Below are positions 44,501 through 56,440 of a stretch of 64,000 nt of DNA, piece by piece. The notes beneath the pieces are model-generated. The model had not been told where the DNA came from and did not search any database. It saw only the letters and a list, made by a program, of their open reading frames with translations. Each line of letters begins with the position of its first letter. Position 1 is the first letter of the stretch. A program made the translations under genes and the position numbers. The DNA is from Takakia lepidozioides (lineage: Eukaryota > Streptophyta > Takakiopsida > Takakiales > Takakiaceae), in NCBI GenBank assembly GCA_030704615.1, contig CM060733.1, forward strand, positions 2,296,001-2,360,000, written 5' to 3'.

Positions 44501-47500
44501 ACTGGTGCATATGAAATATTCAACACTTGCTTTACATCTGAGAGTGATAATACAGGCTGCACTCCAGTGGTGGCTGGAATGTAGCTGTGAACCTAAGCTA
44601 TTTCAGAAGATTATGTAGAAACTTTGGCCACCGAGGCTGCACTCTTATGTTTCTCTATCTTTGCCGTCCCCACAATTCCAAGCTCTACCAGTTGGTGTTG
44701 CTCTTAGTTGCTAGCTGACAGTGTCTATGTCAGAATTTGTTGGCTGGCCGAGGTTGTGATGGAAGTTTCCCATCAACCTTCGTGTTCAGGTTTGTTCTTC
44801 AGGAAGTTTCACTCCTCCATAGGGAAAGCTCCAGAATAGAAGAACAAAACTTATTATGACATCCACTGTAGGCGCCAATAGAGACTTTTCTACAGGCAGA
44901 TTGGAACAGGTGGTCAGTGATCAGACAAGGACCAGTCAGTAACAAGCAATTATGCTGGCACTACCGCAACCTCTCGCTCCTAGTGTCTACATTGCATATG
45001 TACTAAATAAATCGGTTGATTGCAAGTGAGTGGTCACTCATGGAGGCTTACCTGCTCAAGGACTTGAGATCGAATTTGGTTGGCTACACATAGAGCTTAC
45101 ATAGCTTCAGGAGCTTCCTTGATTAAGGAAGAAGGATTCATGGCATCAAAGATGGCACACCGGGAAAACGCTGTAACATGGGCCTTCGGTGCTAGTTTGG
45201 TTCTGGTGACACATTCATGAAACCCCCGTTAAAAGATGTACACAGACCTGGTCAAAGAAAGGTGAAGCTAGACTCAAAGGTGAAAGAAAGTCACTGATAC
45301 TCAGGATTAAGCCCAGGGACCCTAAAGGCACCGCAGAAAGCTACCCTGGATAACATTTGGAATGATATAAGAGAGATTGAGTCACTATAGACTCTAAGGT
45401 GCTTCTGCAAGGAATAGAAATGAAAACGTTGTACCACATATTGACAGCTGAGCATAATAGTTGGTTTCGTCTGAGTCCAGGGATTCAAGGTTCTTGTGCC
45501 AATGCTGAGAAAATGGTGGCAGCAACGGACATGAGATCAGTTCCATAAGATTGCATATACGAACCAAATTCAGTAACCTCCGAGTAATCAAAGCAGATTT
45601 GGATCAAAACCAACTGCTATGCTGAGGCTAGATGCTGGTCATCCTGCAGAGAGGAGCAGCTCCTTGAGTATCTTCGTGCTGGAGTTGCTGCAACCAAAGA
45701 GAAATATTAAAGATATAACAGCCACCATTATACTATACCAACACAGAGAAGTTTAAACACTGCTATCTAGGTGCTTTACATGTATTACTTGCCGAACAAT
45801 GCACACTGATTAGGTCATCTCCATAATCTGTACATTATAACCTGGATAGTAGGACCCTGTTCTGTGGCTTGAGGGACCTCTGTCTACCAAGTCAAATTCC
45901 GAACGTGCTCAAATATGAAACGTTCATCCGTTGTGCAACAGTACATGTACCGCATTTTCTGGGCAAAAGTATACATGGTGACCAGCTCGGCTGACGAGAA
46001 TCCATCAGAAATTGCAATATTCAGCTTTGCTGTTTGACAGAGGTAATTTGGCTCCTGAGTTCATGTGGTATCCATAAACTCCTGGACACCATGGGAAAGG
46101 GCCCATGTGTGAAAATATTTGAAGACCCTGCCAAAGGACACAATGAGAATGTCACATGTGAGAAACCAGCCATCTTAGAGGAAATATACTCGATTGAATG
46201 TTGAGATTGCAAGTTCTCTTTGAAATTGGCGTGGAACACCAGATCAATTGTGACAATAGGTGTGCACGTTTCCTTCCATGTGAGAGAAGTCCAGGCTCTA
46301 ATCAAGCCCACATTTTATAACTTAGAAAACTAATTTCGCCCACATGTTACTTCGGGATTTGGTTGTCTGCCTGGGGTACGATTTCTCTTCCTATAAATAC
46401 AGCATAAATATCAGCCTATGGGTGGGAAAAGACTAAAGCCCCCAGCTCTCCTTCAACAGTACTGTACTGCATCTGTACATACCTTGTTCCTATTCTGCCT
46501 TTTCTCCCTCCCATCCTCAGTGGGCTCTCTTCTTTGAGCAGGTTTCCGGTTACTTCCTCAAAATTCCATTGCTTCAAATCCAGCTTGGAGCAATCAAATC
46601 GCAAGATTTCAGACATTCTGGATTTACAGTCTGGATAACTTACGAGTCAAGATACCCTAATTAATTGGACGCCACTCTCCCAAACTCCTTGTTCGAAACA
46701 CATTACAAGGGTTCAGACAGTGTTTCTCTTCAAGGAGCAATTCCCAATTCCCAGAGGAGTACAACTCCAAGGTTAACATTTTATTTACCTGCACTTTTCA
46801 AGCCAGCATCGTGCTTGGACACTTAGGCTTCAAGGACATCTCAACGGCGCGCCTATGTTGAAGGATAAAACCCTTCCTAGGGGTAAGGCGTCGGAAAAGT
46901 TGCCTCTCCAGCATCGTGTCCTGGCAGGCTTGCATTCCACGCGCAACTGCAGTCAACAACGACTGTGACACTGCCCATCAGTCCTCTAAAGCAATACCTA
47001 GGTCCTTTGGAATCCATATTCGACTTCAGACGCTTTCAAAGATGACGCTCAACAGTAGGGACCAAGAACACAGGCAAGGAAGATCACCTTATAAAACCTA
47101 CCAAATATATTCAGCTTGATTAATGTGCAGACTTACAGAGAAAACTGTCAGGTTTCAACTTGGTCAGATCAAGAAAGGAGCGCGGCACATTTTGCGTTCC
47201 ATGTGCCTAAAAACCAATTCTCGGGCTCTGAGCGTAGGAACCACATGTCAGCTAAACAGACTGAACCCTCTGATGTTCTAGAGTTCAAAGTGCAAATATC
47301 ATCGATTACTAGTAATAAAACGCCCGAGCGAGGGCCTGGAGCTAGTGTGAGTACTGCGTACTGATCAAGTGCTACTCTAGACTTCTGCTCCCTAATATTG
47401 CCCTGCCGACGTAAGGTGTACAGGATAAGTAAAACGACCTAACTTTGTCACTACATTGATCCATGAGTTGTAACAGAGCCCAGCTCCACTTTCACTGCGC

Positions 47501-48320
47501 AAAAGGAACGAGGGCAGTCGTAATTGCCTAGGCAAGAACATATTACAGAATACTCCGAGGCACAGAGGCTGACTTCAAGATTACGTCAGTAACATTGTTC
47601 CAGTGACCATCATGTCGTCCAGAAAAGATGGAGCGCAGACAGTTTGAAGCAAGCAGCTGCGACCCCCTCTCCTGTCAAATACCTCAGCGGTGTGCACTAG
47701 TGTCAGGTTCCAGAACTTGAAAGCGCCGCATGAACTACTTACTTATCCTCTCTGCTTCTTCAGCCTCACACAAGCCAGCTATTTAACGTGGATTCCAGCC
47801 AGTAGCAGGAACCCATCATATTTGCTCCTCCATGCACAGCCTCGCACCAATCTCTCCCCACCGAAGAAGAAGTGAGTTGAGAGGTCTCCAGTGTGGAGAT
47901 TGACTGCTGCAGGAGAGGACAACAGTACGTAGCCCCATTACTGCTGTCTACGGTTGTGCTCACACCACTCTTCACATCTCACACGTGTGAATGCATTACA
48001 TTAAATTTCTGACTGTTGTACTAGTCTTGATGTATAATGATGATGACAACACTCTAAAGTTTCTCCTTATGGGCTCGTCTATAATGCCCTTTACATAATT
48101 GATTTTTAGAGCATACCCACTGACGTGGCGTGTTTCTACTGGATTTCAGGAGGGGTGCTATATGTGGTATTCTACGACCTACTAGATTTTAACTACCTAC
48201 CTACCTGCGGCGTGGATGAAAACTTCATATCACAGCTCCAAATGGATAGAAAACGTGGTGGTAGGTACGTACAAGGGTAAACTGACTGGCTCGCTGTCCT
48301 AAAAACCGGTTATGTCCAAT
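41521..48320. other. Long region without a supported gene
   Basis: AT-rich sequence on both strands with only short open stretches. 42240-42380 contains a duplicated GTGTCAAGTGGTGGTTT motif related to 30590. CCTAATATTGCCC at 47390 resembles the end of the TA-flanked element. I see no domain, splice pattern or RNA gene that I could defend. Confidence 0.4.
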
Positions 48321-48326
48321 AGAGAG

Positions 48327-48426
48327 GAGCCCCTGCTACCGGATATAGCAGGTCGCCATGACATCTCGCAGCAGCCGCGGCTTGGTAGGTCCTGGCTCCC
48401 TGCTACATCCGGTAGCAGGGCTTCTC
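48327..48426. repeat. Long-armed hairpin (foldback, possible small-RNA precursor)
   Basis: The left arm CCCTGCTACCGGATATAGCA (from about 48331) pairs with the right arm TGCTACATCCGGTAGCAGGG (48401-48420), one mismatch over ~22 bases, around a ~50-base loop. Each arm is itself partly palindromic (CTGCTA ... TAGCAG). It could be a short MITE or a foldback RNA. Confidence 0.65.
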
Positions 48427-48753
48427 GTATGCTACCTAAGTCCATATCAGTAAAACGTAAGCTTTTTGTTTGTTTTTAGTTTTTAAGGGCCACCGTACTA
48501 CCGGGAGGAAGCTTCTCACCCATAACCAGAAACCATAACTTATTGAACTCAGTAAGAAATTCATCAAAACAAAAAAAATGTACAAACCTGCATAGTATTC
48601 CGTGTACCTGTCCAATGTGGAAAGTCTCTACTAACTTATAGCATGCAGGTGATGGATTCTCGTTGCTGTGTGTAGCTTCATCCGGGAAATAATTTGAGTT
48701 CAACATGAGAACCAACCGGCTAAGTGGGTCGGGGAGTCAGTTGTTTCCCCTTG

Positions 48754-48917
48754 GTGGTAACTACAATAGGTCAATTTTCTATGTAAATTTCCTCGGTATA
48801 TTTCCCAAGGTTTCAATTATCACTCTGAACTCTTAGTGGTAACTACAATCAGTCAATTTTCTATGTAAATTTCCTCGATATATTTCCTAAGGTTTGAATT
48901 GTCAACAGGAAATTCCT
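48754..48917 (+). repeat. 82-bp tandem duplication
   Basis: Two copies starting GTGGTAACTACAAT at 48754 and 48836, both containing GTCAATTTTCTATGTAAATT and ending near AAGGTTTGAATT, with a handful of differences. Confidence 0.85.
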
Positions 48918-50250
48918 AGAAACCGCTCGGCTAGCATGTAACTGACTGCGGGTTCTCCTTGTTCATTGGTGTATAGAGCGAGGGACTTGACCCAACCACA
49001 AATTCCTTCTATCCCTCTATTGATGAAAAGTAAGAAACGGTTACAGTAGTTAGAGAGAAGACTCCGGCCGAAGCCGGGGTAACTAAGAGCCACTTCCCCT
49101 TGCGGACTACTGCCCCCTTTTGGGGGTGGGCCTTATAAAAAGAAAGGTGTCTTATGGGACACCAAGTGACCGTAGAAAGTAGGGGAGTCTATGGTACCCT
49201 GAGGACCTAGGGTGCATTTGAAATGCCGGATTCTAGTTGGCGTTTCTTGGTGGTAATAGTTGTGAGTGAACGGAGTGCCGTGAGGTCAATTGCTTTGAAG
49301 CATTTGTGGATGGAAGAGTGGGAATTTTGAAGTTATCATGTATGTCATTGATACTCGCGTTATGAATGCCGCCTCGAGTAGGATAAGCGGGGCATATTTT
49401 TGATGTTTTACTATAATCGAGTCATTGGGGATTGGGGTAACGATTGTGGCAAAATGCGAATTCAATGAAATGAATAAATTCCAGTACCGAAATCCGTCTG
49501 GCAGGTGTGATCATGATGGATGAGTATGGGGAACCAATGCATTTCGCCAACTTCAAACCTGGGGCCCTTAGAAACATGAGGTATTTGAACATATGATAGA
49601 AAACCCCCAAAACCTGGGGTTAAATGTGCCATATGATCCACTAGACAATCAGCCATTTCTCTTGGAATGTTATGGCACATTTCGTGGGCAGCAAAAGCGA
49701 AAGGCTCTGCCGAGTGGACAGGAGCAAGTGGTGCATGTGAATTGGAGGAGGAGAGGGTTGTTGGACTGGTTTCAGTGCATTGAAGATATAGCGCAGTGTG
49801 TTAGCGAGTGCAGAAATGAGAGAATTGCTCACTTGCACAGAGCATTCTCGCAAAGCTCTGAAAAGCAACAATGTCGTGGCTGATGGTAGGAGGTCTGTCA
49901 TACGTGGGCGGCCGTAGATTGCATGAGGCCAACAATATAGGCGAAACGTGCTGGGCATCTGAGCGTCCTAAACAGGGGAGAATCAGAGGAATCCAGTCGG
50001 GAGAGAGGCACGAGAGAAGGGAGGAGAGCATTTGTGCTCCGTTTTCCTGTGCGTTGTCATCAGTAGATTTCAGTGCTGCGCTCTCTCCATATGGCTTGTT
50101 TCAGGAGTCTGTGTCAACGAGGGTTTGCTTTCCTCTCTTTCTAGAGGGTCTGGGTTTTGATGCCTTAGCTCCTCTAATTTGTTTCCTATCATCCCTTTTG
50201 GTTGATTCATCTGTTATATCTGTTGGGTTCTCTAATTCTCAGTTTGTTTC
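48918..50250. other. Upstream region and 5' UTR of the coiled-coil gene
   Basis: Starts with unplaced sequence that is LTR-like on the minus strand (TATAAGG near 49130). The last ~350 bases before 50251 are pyrimidine-rich and probably promoter and 5' UTR of the following gene. A short open frame at 49593-49883 has no recognisable domain. Confidence 0.35.
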
Positions 50251-50323
50251 GTAAGTTATATACTGTGCTGAACTCATTTCGTGTATTTTCTGGGTTGGTT
50301 TCGGGTGTGCCCTCTTTGCACAG
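50251..50323 (+). other. Probable 5' UTR intron
   Basis: GTAAGT donor at 50251 and TTTGCACAG acceptor ending at 50323 delimit a 73-base, T-rich stretch just before the coding start. The retained intron argues that the downstream gene is not a processed retrocopy. Confidence 0.5.
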
Positions 50324-50358
50324 CCAATTTTGTCCGACTCTCTGTGCATGCACAAGAC

Positions 50359-51614
50359 ATGCACATGAAGGGAATGGCGGCACAGAGGTCGTTGCTGTTG
50401 GCTGTGCTGCTGGGTGTCCTTGTTTTGAGCTTTGGGACAACCATCCAGTGTGATGAGGGCGCGCATCCAGGAAAAGCAGAAGAAACAACAGCTAATCTTC
50501 CTCTTGTCAAGCTTGAGGCTTTAAAATCACAATTATTTTCCCTGGGGTCAGGGCTGGAGGGGAAAGAATCACCTTGGAAGAGAAGGACAAGAAAATCAGC
50601 GACCTTAGAACAGAGCTTGATCATCGTCACACTCACACGGAAGGCGCTGGAGAGGCAGAAACTAAACTTGAATCCGCTTTGGCTAAAGTGAGTGAATTAG
50701 AATTGGAGATTACGAATCTGAAGGCAGAATCCGAACAGCTGAAGCTGGAGGTAAGGTCTATGATGTCGCCCGCAGAGAAAGCAGAATCAAGCGCTACAAA
50801 GCACTTAACTGAGAAAGATAAAGCAGCATCAGGTCTCTCCGAGCTCACGCGGCTTCAAAAGGTCGAACGGGTCCTTCGAGTTGCAGAGGCTGCTATGACA
50901 AAGGCACAGTCGGAAGCGGCCAAGAAAGCGCAAGAGCTGGCGAAGGTTTCGGATGCATGGTTGCCTCCATGGTTGTCTACCCGCGTTGCCGCACTCCACG
51001 CAACGGCCAATTCTCACTGGTCAGCTCACGGAGAGCCAGTGGTGAGCGGTCTAAAGAAAACGGCATCAGCAAAAGCATCTGTTGCGCAGGAGTGGGCGAA
51101 ACCTCACTTGGAAACACTGCACACAAAAGTGAACCCCGTGATTAGGGAAAGATGGGAAAAAATCGCAATTGCAGTTGCCCCACATCTTGAAAGGGTCAAG
51201 AAGGCAGGACCTCAGTATGTAGATGTGACCAAGGAGTACGTATCTCCACATCTGGAGAAGGCGCAGAAAACTCTTGAGCCATATGTGCAAATCTTGAGGG
51301 AAAAGAGTCGACCATATGTGGATCACGCCGCACTTTCTTTGGCACCTCATTTTGAGAAATTGAAGACCTTTACAGGACCTTATCTGGAGAAGGTCAATCT
51401 CCACTATCGACGTGTCCTCATAACCACTACCAGCTATGAGAATCTTCAAACCTCAATAATGTGGACACTAGGAAAGCATGAAGTGTTACCTCTCGAGGCA
51501 ACCGAGGAGCTTGCTTGGTTTTTGGCTTGGACTGTCTTTGCGCTCCCGGTTGTTGCGCTGCTTCTTGTCTTTTCATTTGTGTTTGGAGGAAGGAAGACTA
51601 GCAGCAGGGACTGA
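50359..51614 (+). CDS. Coiled-coil, C-terminally anchored ER protein (Arabidopsis At2g24420/At4g31340 type), one frame break
   Basis: Start codons at 50359, 50365 or 50374 lead into a signal peptide, SLLLAVLLGVLVLSFG, then an acidic linker. At about 50555-50570 the frame must change by one base. The second frame continues with a coiled coil (residues ~75-200, heptads in KVSELELEITNLKAESEQL), the family hallmark DAWLPPWLSTRVAALHATA, repeated amphipathic segments of the type P-x-L-E-x-x-K (HLERVKKAGPQYVDVTKEYV), and a C-terminal hydrophobic segment FLAWTVFALPVVALLLVF followed by basic residues. This matches plant proteins predicted in the ER or endomembrane system, of unknown biochemical role, about 420-440 residues long. 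The single frame break is either an assembly indel or an early lesion. The first frame would stop at 50691. Confidence 0.8.
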
Positions 51615-52312
51615 TGCAGTGGTAACTCAAACAGCAACAGCTCTTCCATTAAGAAGCCGAGGTGGATAAGTGAAGTGGTTGACTGGGTTGCACGACGGCA
51701 AATTGAACTAAAGCTGGAGAGTCTCCAGGTTCAAGATTATTGGATCTCAACGATTGTCTTTGAGGATTGGGCGCCAAGCTGTGCATCGTGTTGCTGGTAA
51801 GGTGGGCCTTCTGTGTGTAGGCCTGAAATGGAGAATCATTCCCTCATTGTTGGAGATGTTCAACTGCCAGTTGCACAGAGGGTTTTCTATTTTGAAAAAG
51901 GTTGTATGAATGAACACCATTTCTTGCCTAACCTTCCCATATTGTAGCTGGGATGTGTTAGCTGCTCTAACCATATAGAGTTTCTGCAAATCAAGGAGAA
52001 GGATCACTAAGGAACCGACCCTCAAAACAAAATTGCCAAGTATGTTGGGTGTGGAGCTGACTGTGGCTCTTTAAAGCTGTACGTGCTGCATCAGACTTAA
52101 CACTGCATGCTGACAGAGAAAAACCACAGTCTATTTGACCGATTGGAAGCATGCGTATCTGAAGAGAACCCTTGGTTTATTTCAATGCATTTGAAAGCAT
52201 TGCCCAACTTGTGTACAGTGTGCTGGGTTTGGCTCCCCTTTTTTGTCACACGACTGTGCACCTGTAGCAAGAAATTATGGTAAGTGTATATCTCTAAAGA
52301 TCCTATCTTCCT
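51615..52312 (+). other. 3' flank of the coiled-coil gene
   Basis: Probable 3' UTR and spacer up to the LINE. No other coding signal is seen. Confidence 0.35.
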
Positions 52313-52342
52313 TCTCTCTCTCTCTCTCTCTCTTTCTCTCTG
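52313..52342 (+). repeat. (TC)n microsatellite
   Basis: About 30 bases of CT dinucleotides with a few interruptions, at the 5' edge of the truncated LINE. A second TCTC run follows the 3' end of this LINE at about 53507-53521. Confidence 0.9.
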
Positions 52343-53500
52343 ATCTTTGGGGGCTAGAGGCTAATGTCAGCAAATGTGCAGTGGTAGCATTCAACGACAG
52401 AGGAGAGGGAGGAAGTGATCTTAAGTGGCAGTGGGGTAGCCAAGAGATCCCGGTCCTCCCTTCCTACACTTACCTGGGCGTTGAGTTCTCCTCCAATTGT
52501 AATTGGGATGCACATATCCGGAAAGTTGTTCAAACTGGCAAGGGCAAAGCTCTGGGGCTCACTAAATTTTTCCACTGCAGAGGGGTCAACTCTGAGGTTA
52601 AGAAAACCATGCTTTGTCGCGTTATTAGACCTGCCTTGGAGTACGGATCTGCTATATGGGTTGATAACTCCAACCAGGCTAAGTCTCTAGAATCCATTCA
52701 AGTGGGGGTGCTTAAGGAGTGTATGTCAGCTGCAACATATGCCCAACACCAGATATCCTAAGTTAATCGACTCTATATCTTGGAAACAGGACCGCCCTGT
52801 CAAACAGGCTAAGTCCTGGCAGAAGAGCGTAGAAGAGATCCTCAAGGACCTGGACCTGGATCCGCAAGTCTTGACCCTGCTGGATAAATCAGACTTAGAG
52901 GCTGTAGTGTCCTCAGCCATGTCTGTTGCCATGAGATTGTCTGATGAAAATGAAGTTAGGCAGAAAACTTCCCTGAACTTGTTTCCAGTCTGTGACATGG
53001 GGGAGGACATCTTGGATGACCTCAAGGTCTACCCACTCTCGGCACTAGACTGAAATTTAAACTCAGGGCAGGAAGCCTACCTTTGAACAGCAAACAGAAG
53101 CAGAGAGGAAAGGGAGAGTGCAATTGCCCGTTGTGTGGGCAATCTGAAGACAGTATTCATTTTCTGATACACTGTCCGGGGTTCTCTCACCAAAGAGACG
53201 CTCTCTTCAAATCTATTAAGGGAATTGTGCCTGTACCCCTGTTTACCAACTTTGAAAGTCTCGAGGCTGAGCCAAAAGCCCAGGCCCTCCTGAGGCCTAG
53301 TTTTTGGGCAAATCACACACAGCAGATTGATGCTTGTGTGAAGGGATTTCTAGAGGAAAACCCGGATTAATTCTTTATATGGAGGTAAGTCTTACTACCA
53401 ACGTCAGCCCCTGACAGAGGTAGGTTCTGTCCCTTTTGTTCCCGCTCAAACTGGGCGCGGGGTCAATGGCCACAAGGCTACGGCAAACAACGTCTTATGA
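52343..53500 (+). mobile_element. 5'-truncated LINE: end of RT ORF and zinc knuckle
   Basis: The first frame encodes the late RT/connection region: LEANVSKCAVVAF, YTYLGVEFSSNCNWDAHIRK, MLCRVIRPALEYGSAIW and IQVGVLKECMSAATY, a non-LTR (L1-like) pattern. After an internal deletion and frame change near 52740 it continues with YPKLIDSISWKQDRP and FPVCDMGEDILDDL. Another frame (from 53083) holds a CCHC-type knuckle, CNCPLCGQSEDSIHFLIHC, and FWANHTQQIDACVKGFL before the stop. 3' sequence repeats ACAAGGCTACGGCAAACAA. Fragments of the same family occur at 8.8 and 61.1 kb. Confidence 0.85.
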
Positions 53501-53884
53501 GTACAATCTCTCTCTCTCTCTGATACAAGGCCACAAGGCTACAGCAAACAAAGTCTTTTGAGTACATTGTCTGGATATTTCTCCGTGACAGTCCAGAGAA
53601 GGAGGCTCACTTTGCGCTGCTGGTGTCTCTTTCTTTGCCTTCCATGGAAGTTCTGCAGACAATTGCTACTCCATTCTAAGGTGTGACTTTACTGGACTCC
53701 TGTATAGCGCCCTTCGCATGTCTTTCAGCATTTCTGTGTAATTTCGTTGTTTCTATCTCTTATCTGTCTGCACCCAAGTTACTGGATTTTTCATTGCATG
53801 TGATCTTCTCAGTTGTGTGCTTGCGCAAAGCCAATTTTGGGATGTGCTTGGATGAGTGGGAATCAGAAATGGGCTTCATTGCAT

Positions 53885-54785
53885 GAGCAACACAATCTAC
53901 ATAAGCCATCAGGACCACCTGCTTTATATCCATTTAGATGTTCAATTGCTTCCACAATCTCAGAAGAACTAATGGGAGCATTGTAGGCTTTTGAAATATA
54001 CTCCAGTTCATCAGGGCTGTTTTGAATCATAGGAACAGTTTTACCAACTGTGTCCTTCCATTCATCAGAGGACCCCTCACTGTTAGACCTAGAAGTTCTG
54101 CCAAGGATACTGTAGTGGGTTTCAAAGGTTTTGACAATGTCAACCGATGAAGTTACCACTGCACCCTTAGTAGTCTTCAGCGTTTGTACTTGCTGACAGC
54201 TTTTCGGCTTGTACAAGTGTTGAAGGGCCAACCAGAATCTCTTGTCATTACCACCATGGTGGTTTGAGTTTATTTCACTGTATAACTTGTCCCAGTATAA
54301 TTTCTTCTGAGCCCTTACAAGCAGATTGATATCTTTACGGATCTGGTAGTACCTCGCCCACAATTCTTTGTTGGTTTTCAAATTGCAGCACTCTTTTTAT
54401 AAAGGACTCGTCTCTCAGCTATCTTGAGTTTAATCTCATTGGTCCACCAATTAACAGCTCTACCGCAGACAATTAGTTTCCTCCCAATGATCTTGTCAGC
54501 CGCAGAGGAGACGAACCTCTCCCAAGAATCCACTGCTCTTTTGACTTCATTTCTTGCACTGTGCGCAAGACTGAAGGTCTTGGAGCGAATGGACAAAATG
54601 AGGAAGAGCCTCTCGCAAGGCCTGGACATACTCAGCCTTGACCTCTTCATTATGGAATTTTTCTATGCGCCACTTCCGAATCGAACGTTTCACAGATCTC
54701 TTGGTGTTGGGAAAACACCTTTTGATCTCAGTCCAAACCAGGAAGTCCAGTCAATGTATAATGCACAAAATGTCCTGTATTTTTA
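53885..54785 (-). mobile_element. LINE fragment, endonuclease-RT linker, inverted
   Basis: Minus-strand frames read WWTNEIKLKIAERRVLYKK, then LWARYYQIRKDINLLVRAQK, FWLALQHLYKPKS and EIVEAIEHLNGYKAGGPDGL, which is the start of the RT domain in L1-type ORF2. The fragment stops there. A stop and frame change separate the two frames near 54380. It is oriented opposite to the LINE at 52343-53500 and may be the other half of a related copy. Confidence 0.8.
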
Positions 54786-54996
54786 ATTCGTCTAGAATTG
54801 TGAAAATATCATCATATCATATCATTCATGTATCAAGAGAGGATTTGGAGGGAATGGTCTTTCTCTGCACTTTGCCTCATCCTTTCCATAGATAATGTTG
54901 GCAAAATTCAATCTGTTGAGAGATTCTAATTCAGAAAGGAGTGATTGAGCTAGGGTTTATTCAGGGATGTGGGGGTTGGGTGTGTAGGATTGCAAG

Positions 54997-55117
54997 AAGG
55001 TGGTCTACCAGTGGACTGGGAAGTGTCAACGCTGTCAAGGCACTGGTGAGGTCAGCTTCTACAGAGGGAAACGGAGCAAAGAAGTTATTAGCAAGTGCAT
55101 TGCTTGTTTAGGCTTAG
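54997..55117 (+). CDS. Single exon of a plastid-type DnaJ cysteine-rich (zinc finger) protein
   Basis: The exon encodes [20 protein letters not shown] followed by [11 protein letters not shown]. The paired CxxCxGxG repeats are those of small DnaJ/Hsp40 cysteine-rich plant proteins such as Arabidopsis At1g22630, which read [15 protein letters not shown] at the same place. It is bounded by a GATTGCAAG acceptor-like site and a clean GTGAGC donor at 55118; the donor is phase 1, splitting the last Gly of the GxG motif as expected. Partner exons upstream and downstream were not found within the window, so this is either an exon of a long-intron gene or an orphan exon moved by recombination. Confidence 0.6.
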
Positions 55118-55699
55118 GTGAGCTCACACACATGGCCTCCTTTCTTATCTCATTGTCACTGTCCCTCTATCCTCTTGTCAACTCCCCAAACATGGGGTAG
55201 TCCCTTAAAGCAAGAGATCTATTACAACGTTGGACGACCCAGTAATAACTGTAATAGGCAGGGACCCAAGCAGGTGCTAGGAATAAATAGCGGCTGCTAG
55301 TCTCATGTTGCATCCTGTATGAACGGATGAACCAGTAAGATTCTAAAATAAACCAGCCGACAACCAGTGGGCAGAGAACACTTGTAACTTATTGAAAACC
55401 TTCACTCCAAGCCCAGGAGGCAAAGTAGGAGGTGAGATCTGCAGTACAGGGGGCCTCTTAGGTGTTTCCCACAGATATTTATCAAGGTAAGCAGATTATA
55501 ACCTCAAGAATGATGTCAATGCCAGCCCTAAAATTGGTGTTACTGGCTGTGCGCCAGCACTACGAAGTTTGTGGGCCGAGTTATATACGTTTGTTCTGTC
55601 CTGCTTTGGGACGACGATCATCCTACAGGAATTAGGCCCTTCACAATCTGTACGAAAGGGTCAAAGAGTGCATCTCTTCCTTTCACTGTCCTTGTCATC

Positions 55700-56440
55700 C
55701 TGCATTTGCTTTGGCTTTTCTCTCGGGCCCTCACAACATCTATGAGGCTCAAAGCTGCAGGTTTCAGGAACTCCTGGTATGCTCGAGTGGACAGTTTATT
55801 TCAACGTAACGGACTTTCTACTGCTTTCCTATTACCAATGAATCCAGATGAGGTGGACTTCACGTCCAGACATGACCGCAACAGACTCATTAGGAGAGAG
55901 CTTATGGAATTACATGTCCAGAGAACTTGGAAGCTACCCAATCTCACAACAAAGCTCCACTTCTATCGAGAGACATTCTTGGTGCTCCTCGACAATAGAA
56001 TCTTGAGACCAAATTACCTTTCAGCATCCTTATCTCCTTCCCTCCTGAGGGCATTGGGGCGGTTCAGGGTGGGTTCCCACAACCTACGGATAGAGACTGG
56101 CAGATGGGAAAACCTGCAATGGAAGGACCGCCTATGTCCAGCTTGCATAGGGCGCAGCCAGGAAATTGAAACTGAAGAACACTTCTTCTACTGCCCTCTA
56201 TACTACGAGATCCGTGGGAGATTCCACTGTTTATTCAGTGGAACCCAAACTCTCACTGATGTCTTCCACTATGAGGATCAAAAATGCTTGGCAGCCTACC
56301 TGCACGAGGCCTTCACCCTTCGACATTCGCTAGAACATTAATTGTGGTTTCTGGACTTGTTCCTCTCTCATGTTTCCATTTTGTCCCATAAGCTCTATGA
56401 GCTTTCTGCGGACGTTATAAAGTACCATTACATTTCATTT
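55700..56440 (+). mobile_element. LINE 3'-terminal fragment (second family)
   Basis: The frame encodes WKLPNLTTKLHFYRE, NYLSASLSPSLLRALGRFRV, NLRIETGRW and a zinc knuckle CPACIGRSQEIETEEHFFYC, ending LAAYLHEAFTLRHSLEH and a stop. The C-terminal Cys/His knuckle and 3' position identify it as the end of a non-LTR ORF2. The 3' tail is AAGCTCTATGAGCTTTC plus CATTT repeats. The piece at 41320 is a second insertion of the same family. Confidence 0.8.

Noticed and set aside
49000-49260. Possible solo LTR in minus orientation (TATA near 49130, TCTTCTCTCTAACTACTG-like leader)
   Set aside because: No matching ends or target duplication could be found; left as unassigned flank.
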